Program-made: the position numbers and the translations under genes
Shown here: one piece after another, positions 1 to 7,123 of the stretch
Position numbering within the stretch: position 1 is the stretch's first letter
Layout: each line of letters opens with the position of its first letter
The notes under the pieces: generated by a model
The model's input: the letters and a program-made list of their open reading frames with translations, nothing else
The model's database searches: none
Told to the model about the DNA's origin: nothing
NCBI GenBank assembly: GCA_945861445.1
Contig: CAMAVF010000016.1
Location: 1 to 38,522, forward strand
Direction: 5' to 3'
Source of the DNA: Planctomicrobium piriforme
Lineage (GTDB): Bacteria; Planctomycetota; Planctomycetia; Planctomycetales; Planctomycetaceae
Length of the DNA: 38,522 nt

Positions 1-13
1 TCGAGCTTGTATT
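1..13 (+). repeat. Partial copy of 26-bp dispersed repeat at window edge
   Basis: The first 13 bases match the 3' end of the 26-bp repeat seen in full at 2377-2402, 2426-2451, 7032-7057, 15030-15055 and 22303-22328. The rest of this copy would lie outside the window. It sits just past the stop codon of the NPCBM-domain gene. Confidence 0.6.
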
Positions 14-19
14 GTTTTG

Positions 20-1180
20 TTATTTTAACACCTTTGCATCGCCCAGGCTCAACCAATCTGCAATATCCAGATCGCCTCCGAAATCCACCAAAATCTGCAG
101 TTCGCGCACGCCGGTCACATTGAGATCGACTTTACGAGGAGCGTCTGGCCCCAGGACGTCGGCTTCGAGCAACGGCTTGCCATCCCCCGAGATCGTCACT
201 TTGACATCGCCTCGGATCCCGTCGTCGTCCGACATGTCGTCGATGCCCATGACGGCTTGGAACAGGCGATATTCGCCTTGCAGCCGAAAGGTCAGTTTGG
301 TTTTCGAGTGAATCGACAAACCCTTCGCATAGGCAACACCGCCCAACGTAATCGGGCCCGAGAGGGGTCCGGCGTCTTTTCGGTATTCCCAAACGTGATC
401 CCAGAACGGCACATATTGCACGTCGCTCGGCTTCATCTGCGACAACTGGCGAATCTTGCCCAGGCTGAAGTCAATGGTTCGCACCTGGGTTGCGGGGATT
501 GTGAGTGCCACACCCGACGCCAGAATGACCTCGTAGTTCCGGTCCTTGCTGACAATCTGTTTCGATTGCAGCGTGATGTCGCCTTGCAGTTCGATGACGG
601 ATTGCGGCTTGCCGGTCGCTGCGGGCGGTTGATAGATCAGGCCGTAGACTCGTTCGCGTTTGACCGGAACTTCTTCGCCATCCACCAGAAACTTGACGAA
701 CTGCTCATCCACGGCACCCGCCACGCCGGCCAGGAAATCCAGCTTGCTGTCCTTGCGAACAACGATCACATCCTTCTTCGAATCGCGGGCCAGGATCTTC
801 TGCCAGGCGTCATCGAGTTTCGTGTCGTTCGCCGCAAACCGGATCGATCGGATCGTGTTCTTGCGGGCGGTGATCGTCCCCAGTTCGGCGGACGTCAGCT
901 TGAGTTCCGTCGCGTTCAACGTGATCTTGGAACCAGCCAGCCGCGAGTCATCATTGAGGATGACTTCCACACCGTTGACCGTTGCGGGAGCCGCTGGAGC
1001 GGGATTGGAGAACCGAATCTCCAGGACGTCCGAGAGGGGCACCTGCCGATTGCCGACGACGATTTGGGTCGGCGTCACCTGTTTCAGCTCCCCCGCCGCC
1101 TGACCCGTTTTCAACGTCTCGACCTGGACCTGCGGGAGATCTCCCCACACAGCCCACACCATCCACAACAAGCAAGCCAT
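20..1180 (-). CDS. Exported NPCBM-domain protein
   Basis: About 386 residues. The N-terminus is a short hydrophobic, Trp-rich stretch that looks like a signal peptide. The C-terminal third (about residues 260-386) resembles the NPCBM/NEW2 domain, a galactose-binding-like fold: it has the features GVAYAKGLSIHSKTKLTF, a GIDDMSDDDG acidic turn and a final DFGGDLDIADW segment. NPCBM domains usually bind carbohydrate or accompany glycosidases. No catalytic domain is visible here, so a binding or structural role outside the cytoplasm is inferred. The middle is beta-rich with repeated LxxGDxxL-like stretches. I chose the ATG at 1180 because the AGAGG upstream is well spaced for it but abuts the alternative ATG at 1192. 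It is the last gene of the minus-strand envelope locus. Confidence 0.8.
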   Translation of the reverse strand: MACLLWMVWAVWGDLPQVQVETLKTGQAAGELKQVTPTQIVVGNRQVPLSDVLEIRFSNPAPAAPATVNGVEVILNDDSRLAGSKITLNATELKLTSAELGTITARKNTIRSIRFAANDTKLDDAWQKILARDSKKDVIVVRKDSKLDFLAGVAGAVDEQFVKFLVDGEEVPVKRERVYGLIYQPPAATGKPQSVIELQGDITLQSKQIVSKDRNYEVILASGVALTIPATQVRTIDFSLGKIRQLSQMKPSDVQYVPFWDHVWEYRKDAGPLSGPITLGGVAYAKGLSIHSKTKLTFRLQGEYRLFQAVMGIDDMSDDDGIRGDVKVTISGDGKPLLEADVLGPDAPRKVDLNVTGVRELQILVDFGGDLDIADWLSLGDAKVLK

Positions 1181-1202
1181 GCCGGGGAACATCCTCTCTG
1201 TC

Positions 1203-1268
1203 GTAGCCCGGTTGCCCGACTCTCCTGAATCGGGAGCATCATCACCCGACTCAGGAGAGTCGGGCTAC
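1203..1268. repeat. GTAGCC-type inverted repeat between two envelope genes
   Basis: GTAGCCCG at the left and CGGGCTAC at the right enclose two perfect 14-bp arms, CCCGACTCTCCTGA (1215-1228) and TCAGGAGAGTCGGG (1251-1264). The right part can also fold alone (CCCGACTC, AGGA loop, GAGTCGGG). It lies in the 97-bp gap between two minus-strand genes and could act as an attenuator or mRNA-end hairpin. There is no clear U-tract. Related hairpins are at 24111-24138 and 25384-25419. Confidence 0.7.
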
Positions 1269-1277
1269 AGCGACAGG

Positions 1278-2330
1278 CTACTTGGAATCGCGGGTTGCCA
1301 ATTTCTTAAAATACTCTTCGATCGTCTGACGGTAGTGCGCCGGGAAGTCGCGGCTGATCAAGTTCTTCACTTTGGCGCGTTCTTTTTCTTCCAGGTTGCC
1401 CCAGTTGGCGCCCGGCTTGGTTTTCTTCTTGTCGACTTCGCCGGGCGCCGTGCTCCCTTTGACTCGACTATCCCCAGCCGCGCTGCTGCTTTGGTTCCCT
1501 TTGCCCGCTTTACCCTGGCCGGCACCTGCGCCGCCACCACCGTTGCTCTGATCTTCCATTTTCTTGATCAGTTCGTCGAGGAGATCGACGATTTCTTTTT
1601 CGACTTTCTGCGTCTTCTGCCCAGCCCGCGCCAGATTCAGGCGGCGCGTCACGTCGGACATCTTATTCGAAACATCATCCAGGGACTTCTCCTCGAGGTT
1701 CCCCAGGTCGTACTGCATCAGGGTCGCCACGCTGTGATAGCGCGGCGCGACACCCTCGGTGCGCTTGAGCAATTGCTCCAGGGTCAACAGTCCGCTTTCA
1801 CGCAGGCCGAGCGCCTTCTGGCACGTTGCCTTGTAAAATAGCAATCCGGCGGGATCCACTGTGTCGGCGATCGTGGCGCCTTCGAGCGTCTCCAGGGCTT
1901 CCTCGTACATCTCGCGATGGACCAGGTACTTGCTGAAGTACAGCCGGAAGTTCGATTGATAGAACGCGCCGAGTTCCTTGGCATTCAACAGCACCTGGGC
2001 CTCAGGGGGGGCGAGACCTCCAGCGGGTAACACCATGTGCGGCAGAAAGTCGGCCGTTGGTTGATGGACTGCGGCAAACGACTGAATCACTCGTTCCAAC
2101 ACGACTTCGGCGGGCAATGTGCCACCGGCATTGGCTTTCCACAGTTCTTCCACAGCGGCCAATTTGACGGCATCGGACACTTTCTGAGATTGCAGCCAAT
2201 CTCGCACGCGTGTCTGCACAACGTCCGGCCGAGGTGCCGCAATGAGGTCTGTCGCAGCCGTTTCAGCCCAGCCTGCCACAGCCCAGCTCGAGAGCACCAG
2301 AAATGCCGGAAACACGCGTTGGAAATGCAT
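1278..2330 (-). CDS. Secreted helical protein of the envelope locus, TPR-like
   Basis: 350 residues with a clear signal peptide (about 1-22, ending near AGWAET). The central region (about 90-240) is helical, with TPR-like spacing such as LFYKATCQKALGLRESG. It is followed by a charged helix, then a Gly/Ala/Ser-rich linker near 265-290. The C-terminus contains WGNLEEKERAKV and then DFPAHYRQTIEEYFKKLA. From memory, a similar xxYRxxIExYF tail occurs in proteins encoded beside DUF4175 genes. AAGGA lies about 9 nt before the ATG. Function unknown; the context suggests a periplasmic partner of the adjacent vWA and coiled-coil proteins. Confidence 0.75.
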   Translation of the reverse strand: MHFQRVFPAFLVLSSWAVAGWAETAATDLIAAPRPDVVQTRVRDWLQSQKVSDAVKLAAVEELWKANAGGTLPAEVVLERVIQSFAAVHQPTADFLPHMVLPAGGLAPPEAQVLLNAKELGAFYQSNFRLYFSKYLVHREMYEEALETLEGATIADTVDPAGLLFYKATCQKALGLRESGLLTLEQLLKRTEGVAPRYHSVATLMQYDLGNLEEKSLDDVSNKMSDVTRRLNLARAGQKTQKVEKEIVDLLDELIKKMEDQSNGGGGAGAGQGKAGKGNQSSSAAGDSRVKGSTAPGEVDKKKTKPGANWGNLEEKERAKVKNLISRDFPAHYRQTIEEYFKKLATRDSK

Positions 2331-2376
2331 ATAGAGAGTCCTTGAATTCCTGGACTAACGTCTCGGTGATTCATCA

Positions 2377-2451
2377 TACAAGCTCGAAGCGCAAGCGAGT
2401 GCCTCTTCCGACATCGCCAGGAAATGCACTCGCTTGCGCTTCGAGCTTGTA
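2377..2451. repeat. Perfect 26-bp inverted repeat (two copies of dispersed repeat)
   Basis: Copies at 2377-2402 and 2426-2451 are exact reverse complements, separated by 23 nt. The core is GCGCAAGCGAGTGC on one arm and GCACTCGCTTGCGC on the other. The pair fills the 132-bp gap between two minus-strand genes, so the transcript would fold into a 26-bp stem. It may be an mRNA-end or processing hairpin; there is no terminal U-tract. Confidence 0.85.
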
Positions 2452-2462
2452 CTGCTTCAAAC

Positions 2463-4349
2463 TTACTTGTTCTTACCCACAGCCAGATCGTAAGTCGCCT
2501 TCTGAATCCGCGCCTGACGATTGGACAATTCTTGCACCTGCCGCACGATTTCCGGCTGCGTGGCCTGCTCACCAGTGTAGAGCTGGCCCAGCTTCAGCGT
2601 CCGGTTATTGACTCGCAACTGCAGCGACTTCAGCATCTTCAATTCGGCAATCTTCTTCAGCAGTTCTTCTTCCTGCTCTTGAGACTGTTGTTGCTGCGGC
2701 TGTTGCGGCTTCTGTTGTTTCTCCTTCTCCTTGTCGATGGCCTGCTGCATTGCATCGATCATCTCTTTCAGGCCAGCGATGATATCGAGCTCAATGGTCT
2801 GCGTCAGTTGCGAGACATCCTGTTGCTTCAGGCGTTCGGCCACCGTCTGCATGTCGTAGCGCATCTGTTCGATGGCTTCGGGGAAGGCCACGGCCGTCCC
2901 TTCTTCCTTCATCAGGGTCAGTGCCTTGGTCGCTTCCAGCACCAATTCCGCTTCCTGCAGCGACATTTCTTCCGACTTCAACTGATGGCGGCTGACACGT
3001 TCGCCCTGCGGCACCTTGTCGATCTGGACGGTGTCGTTATAGATGGCAATCTGCTGAGCCAGCATGCGTTGGAAGCGCGCTTCCAATCCGGCCAGTTGCA
3101 GCAGTCGTTCTTCTTCCCGCAATTGGCGAAGAATCTCTTCGAGCTTTTCCTTGGCCTTCTGCAACTCACGCAGCGCTTCATCCTGGTTTTTGGTGGCGTC
3201 CTTCTGCAATTCCTTCTGCAACTTATCGATGGCTTTTTCCATCGCCTTCTTCGCCTTTTCAAGCTCCTGCCGCCCCTGTGTCTGCTGCGGTTTGGCGTCT
3301 TGAGGCTGCGATTCCCCAGGCTGAGACTCGCCCGGTTCCGATTCACCCGGCTGGGATTCTCCAGGTTGCGACTCACCGGGCTTCGACTCTCCTGGTTTTG
3401 ACTCGCCAGGTTTCGAATCGCTAGGCTTGCCTTCGCCGGGCTTGCCTTGATTGGGTTTCGAATCTCCGGGCTTGGAGTCACCCGGTTTGGATTCCTTCCC
3501 GGGCTTCGAGTCGCCAGGCTTGGAATCCTCTGGTTTGGGTTCCCCCGGCTTGGCATCTTCAGACTTCGTGTCGCCGGGCTTGGAATCCTCGGGCTTCGCG
3601 TCCCCTGGCTTGGGGTCACCCGGCTTCGATTCGTCTGGTGTCCCGGGAGCCTTGGGCTCGTCGCCTTTGGGCATCGGTGCTTTGTCGGTCGGCTTGGCCG
3701 GTTTGCGTTCATGATCGTCGCTGTCGATCGTTTTACCCAACTCCTGGGCTTTTTCCGCCAGCTTTTCCTGCCGTGGAGTGAGCGATTGACCCGGTTCACC
3801 CCGTTCGGTTCCGGCACGGACATCCTTCTGGCCGGCGATGATCTTGTTGAGATCCTTGATGTATTGCTCGATGCGGGCCTTTTCCTTGGCCAGCTCTTTC
3901 TCGCGATCGTCGCTCATCAACAGGTCCAGCAGCGACTGCAGATCCGTGACCACTTCACCCTGGCGATCAATGGCGTCGCCCAGTTCGTTTTGATCGCGCA
4001 GGACTTCGACCAATTTCTTCAACTGCAGTCCCACGCCGTCTTCGCGGCTGCGGCTGATGGCGCGATTCAGAATCGCGGCGCGGTCGGGATCGGTCTTTTG
4101 CAGGAACTGGACCATGTCATTCATGGTCTTTTCGAAGCGTATGTAGCGGGCGTTGATCGCGTCTTGAGTTTCGGAAAGTCCGGGCTCTTCCGGGGCGGCT
4201 GGGTCGGTGGGTTTGGTGCCGGTATCGGCTGCTGCGGCAGCGGCGGGAGGCTCAACCGGCTTGGCGGGAGCATCACTCGCCACACCCACGGCCAACAAGG
4301 CGACCGTTCCCAACCAGAAGGTGGTCAAAACCCGGCAGATCTGTCGCAT
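2463..4349 (-). CDS. Exported coiled-coil protein with KPG(D/E)S repeat region
   Basis: 628 residues. A signal peptide (about 1-25, ending VGVASDA) precedes an Ala/Pro-rich stretch, a helical segment (60-210), a low-complexity hydrophilic region (230-352) of tandem five-residue units such as SKPGD, AKPED and SQPGE, and a second long charged coiled coil (357-420 and 460-628) with a Gln-rich insert near 541-560. The start has AAGGGG about 8 nt upstream of the ATG. The repeat region resembles cell-wall-spanning or flexible linker segments in other exported proteins; that role is inferred. It lies 47 bp after the DUF4175-like gene, so co-transcription is likely. Function unknown; an extended scaffold in the envelope is the simplest reading. 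Confidence 0.8.
   Translation of the reverse strand: MRQICRVLTTFWLGTVALLAVGVASDAPAKPVEPPAAAAAADTGTKPTDPAAPEEPGLSETQDAINARYIRFEKTMNDMVQFLQKTDPDRAAILNRAISRSREDGVGLQLKKLVEVLRDQNELGDAIDRQGEVVTDLQSLLDLLMSDDREKELAKEKARIEQYIKDLNKIIAGQKDVRAGTERGEPGQSLTPRQEKLAEKAQELGKTIDSDDHERKPAKPTDKAPMPKGDEPKAPGTPDESKPGDPKPGDAKPEDSKPGDTKSEDAKPGEPKPEDSKPGDSKPGKESKPGDSKPGDSKPNQGKPGEGKPSDSKPGESKPGESKPGESQPGESQPGESEPGESQPGESQPQDAKPQQTQGRQELEKAKKAMEKAIDKLQKELQKDATKNQDEALRELQKAKEKLEEILRQLREEERLLQLAGLEARFQRMLAQQIAIYNDTVQIDKVPQGERVSRHQLKSEEMSLQEAELVLEATKALTLMKEEGTAVAFPEAIEQMRYDMQTVAERLKQQDVSQLTQTIELDIIAGLKEMIDAMQQAIDKEKEKQQKPQQPQQQQSQEQEEELLKKIAELKMLKSLQLRVNNRTLKLGQLYTGEQATQPEIVRQVQELSNRQARIQKATYDLAVGKNK
3294..3662 (-). repeat. 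15-bp minisatellite coding KPG(D/E)S units
   Basis: Roughly two dozen imperfect 15-bp units encode pentapeptides of the form (K/Q)P(G/E)(D/E)S, residues 230-352 of the surrounding gene. Units drift from SKPGD at the N-terminal side to SQPGE at the C-terminal side. The 15-bp period keeps frame, so unit gain or loss would not break the protein. Confidence 0.85.
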
Positions 4350-4396
4350 AGTCGTCCCCTTCGCGGGTCACTATCGTCGTCGGTAGTAACGTGTTA

Positions 4397-6832
4397 TCAC
4401 TTTAATTTATTGATGATACTGCGTTTGTTTTCAGTTTCCGTCCGCTTCTTGAGTTCCTCCTGCTGAGATTTGATCCCCTTCAGGATCTCCAGCAGTTCCT
4501 TGTACGTCTCCATCTTGCGCATTTCGACCAGGACCAGTTCCAGCTTGCGTTTCAAACGGTCCAGGGCCTGGAGGCTTTCATCAAGACGGTTCAGGGGGTC
4601 GGTTTGTTCCTGCAGGGCCAGACGAAAGAGCCCCAGACGTTGATCGACGTCGGGGAAGTCAATGTCGTTGATCCCTTTGAGTGGCCGGATGAGCTTCACA
4701 TCCATGCGCTCCAAAGTCTGCGGCGTATCTACTGCATTATTAATCATTTCTTCACGAATGTCACCCAGACTTTGCCCTATTGCCTGGGTCTCATTGTGAT
4801 TTTTCCGAATTCCGTACAACCCGCGTTCTGCAGCGGTCGCAGCGTTCTGACTCGCCACTTCCAACTGCTGATCGCGCTCAACACCCTGTGGTTTCTTGCG
4901 CAGGTCGAGCATCTCCACGACCGTTTTTCGCCCCAAAGTCAGTTCCGTTTGCGTGCGTTGGACTTCCGTCAAGATTTGTTCAAACCGTTGCCGCAGATTG
5001 AGTTCCCGCGCGTAAAGCTGCGATAACAACTCCTCGTCGCTGACGATTAAGAAGCTGTACTTCTCCCCTTGCGCGAAATGGGGGCCACTGAGATCGTCGG
5101 CATCTTCGGCGATGACCGACAGGGATAACTTCTGGCCGATCTTCAATTCCAGTGGCAGGACATCAAATCGCATCCACTTCTGTGATGTAGATTGTTCAAG
5201 CGCGAATTTCTTGGCTCCACCGGGTTCGGTCGGGAACGATCGGGGCTGGCTGTCATTCATGTCGAGGCGATAGTCAAATCTCGCCGTCGCCACGCCATAA
5301 TCGTCGGAAATGACGCCGGTGACAGGAATTATGGCCTTCCGTGTGATCGACGATCCGATGCCGCGCAGTTGCGTCTCCACCGTCGGCGGTTCATCGGCAA
5401 TGGAATTCACAGTCAGTCGGGCTGGTTCAGCGGTAATAATGCCATCCGTATCGGTCAAGAAAATCTTGAGCTGGGCGTCAGACGGCAATCGCAATGGATA
5501 GCGCACCTTTCCGTACATCACATGGTGAGGTTCGTTGTCGTCCGCGATGATTGCCTGGTCCTTCGGAGTGGCCAGGAGAAACGGAACGGAAAAACTTCGG
5601 CCATCTTCCGCCAGCATCTGCGGGCACTTGAGCAGCTCGAAACTGCCACCGCGTGTTTGCCCGTCTTGTTGGAACAAGGTCAACCGAATGACTTTGCGGG
5701 TGAACTCCAAATCGTAACCCGCCGTCTGAATCCGGACTCCCTCCAGAGGCTTGTTGGTCTGTGCTTGCAGATGGAAGCTGGTCCCGACGGGCAGCGAGAT
5801 CTGCGTTCCCTGCACGGGCTTCGGAGTGGGGATGGGAGTGCCGTGTTTCTCATCAATTTCATTCCACCCCGTGTATTCCGGGAAAATGGAATCCAGGACG
5901 ATCCGATCAATGCGCGGAGGCTCCACCACTTCTATGTGATACGGAGTCCGCTCGGCATCACCGGCCAGTAGATAGCAGTCCAGACTGTTGAGCAATCCGG
6001 TCAAGGTGTGCTTGAACTGGCGGTCGCCGAGCCGCGAAAAATAGGCCCGGCCGCGTGCGCTGCCGTCTGACATCGCATAGCGCAGTTGAACCTGCTCGGG
6101 GACCTTCATCGTCGGCAGGACTGCCGCCTGAAGGGTTAGATCGCTGCCGCGCGGATGCTTGTAGACGCCGTTCTTGAACTCAATCACCCGCTCGCCAGGC
6201 TCAGCGAGAACGACCAGTTGAATGGCTGTTTCCCGTTTCCACGATTCATTGGCCAGCAACACGTTGCGACGAAACCACAGGCCGAACACATCCGAAAAAC
6301 AGATCGCAAACGCGAGGACGGAGACCAATAAACACGATGCGGAAATACTCGCCCGCAACAGCGGCCGCTTGTCGAACACGGTTCTCAGGTCGAGATGCCG
6401 CGAGGCTTCGCGGGCTTCGTCGATGGTTCGTGCCAGCATCGCTTGCGTGAGCACTGCCTGCGGGGCCTGATGCCCCTCAGTGAGTTCAATCGCCGTGATC
6501 AACCGGTCATTGAGTTCGGGAAAACGCCGTTCCAGCACCATCGCCAACGCACGTTGCCGGAAATGACGCAGCCAACGCAAACCCACCCAACCGGCGAACA
6601 AGACCAGGCACGTACAGATGCCGGCGACTTCAATCGTAAATCGGATCCAGCGCGGCAGTTCCGCTCGCTGCAGGAAGAAATACGACCAGTCCAAACCGAG
6701 ACTCAGCCAGAACAAGATGCCCAGCACGACCAGCACTGAGGCGGTTCCCTCCAACAAGACGTAGCGTTGGATGTCAGACCGCAAGCGGGCCAGCAAGTCG
6801 CTCAGTTCAGGAGGTAGTTTGTTATCAGGCAT
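4397..6832 (-). CDS. DUF4175-like membrane protein
   Basis: 811 residues. Two transmembrane segments lie near 31-53 and 64-88 and a third near 160-185. Between them is the motif ALAMVLERRFPELNDRLITA, which resembles the ERRxPxLxDRLxxAxxL stretch I associate with DUF4175 and related proteins beside BatA genes. After the third segment is a long extracytoplasmic beta-rich region with Ig/fibronectin-like stretches (EPPRIDRIVLDSIFPEYTGW, and a second block near 470-600), then a C-terminal charged coiled coil (about 620-811). The family has no established biochemical role. It sits between the second vWA gene (291 bp upstream) and the coiled-coil gene (47 bp downstream), all on the minus strand. The start ATG has no strong Shine-Dalgarno sequence. 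Confidence 0.75.
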   Translation of the reverse strand: MPDNKLPPELSDLLARLRSDIQRYVLLEGTASVLVVLGILFWLSLGLDWSYFFLQRAELPRWIRFTIEVAGICTCLVLFAGWVGLRWLRHFRQRALAMVLERRFPELNDRLITAIELTEGHQAPQAVLTQAMLARTIDEAREASRHLDLRTVFDKRPLLRASISASCLLVSVLAFAICFSDVFGLWFRRNVLLANESWKRETAIQLVVLAEPGERVIEFKNGVYKHPRGSDLTLQAAVLPTMKVPEQVQLRYAMSDGSARGRAYFSRLGDRQFKHTLTGLLNSLDCYLLAGDAERTPYHIEVVEPPRIDRIVLDSIFPEYTGWNEIDEKHGTPIPTPKPVQGTQISLPVGTSFHLQAQTNKPLEGVRIQTAGYDLEFTRKVIRLTLFQQDGQTRGGSFELLKCPQMLAEDGRSFSVPFLLATPKDQAIIADDNEPHHVMYGKVRYPLRLPSDAQLKIFLTDTDGIITAEPARLTVNSIADEPPTVETQLRGIGSSITRKAIIPVTGVISDDYGVATARFDYRLDMNDSQPRSFPTEPGGAKKFALEQSTSQKWMRFDVLPLELKIGQKLSLSVIAEDADDLSGPHFAQGEKYSFLIVSDEELLSQLYARELNLRQRFEQILTEVQRTQTELTLGRKTVVEMLDLRKKPQGVERDQQLEVASQNAATAAERGLYGIRKNHNETQAIGQSLGDIREEMINNAVDTPQTLERMDVKLIRPLKGINDIDFPDVDQRLGLFRLALQEQTDPLNRLDESLQALDRLKRKLELVLVEMRKMETYKELLEILKGIKSQQEELKKRTETENKRSIINKLK

Positions 6833-7031
6833 ATGTTTCTGATCGACGCCAACACATTGAATTGTATTGATTCGTTAGCTGTATCCTACTTGAATTCTCG
6901 ATAAATTTCGCCGAGTGCGCCCACTTTTACGGCTGGCAGGACACTGCAATCTGCCACTTTACCATGCAGGGATGCTATCCCACCAAGCAATTCCGTCGTA
7001 GCTACATTCCTTATTGAATGAGGTATCAGAT

Positions 7032-7057
7032 ACACTCGCTTGCGCTTCGAGCTCGTA
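7032..7057 (+). repeat. Copy of 26-bp dispersed repeat
   Basis: ACACTCGCTTGCGCTTCGAG followed by CTCGTA. It differs from the 2426-2451 copy at the first base and by T to C near the end. It lies in the 291-bp gap between the second vWA gene and the DUF4175-like gene. Apart from this repeat I see nothing coding there. Confidence 0.75.
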
Positions 7058-7123
7058 TTTGCGGACACTTCGTGACCGGCGAATCTATTTGTATTTGCGA
7101 AATGGAGCGCCACTGGGTCGCCA

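Noticed and set aside
3294-3662. Possible CRISPR-like array in the regular 15-bp units
   Set aside because: Units are contiguous without spacers and code a pentapeptide repeat in frame.
2424-4466. Two long plus-strand open frames (325 and 339 codons) opposite the coiled-coil gene
   Set aside because: They are antisense to a gene with a signal peptide, a good ribosome site and clear domain structure; the predicted proteins are low-complexity mirror images of the repeat region.
6886-7113. 75-codon minus-strand open frame in the gap before the DUF4175-like gene
   Set aside because: Part of it is translation of the 26-bp repeat (SSKRKRV); no ribosome site or conservation visible.
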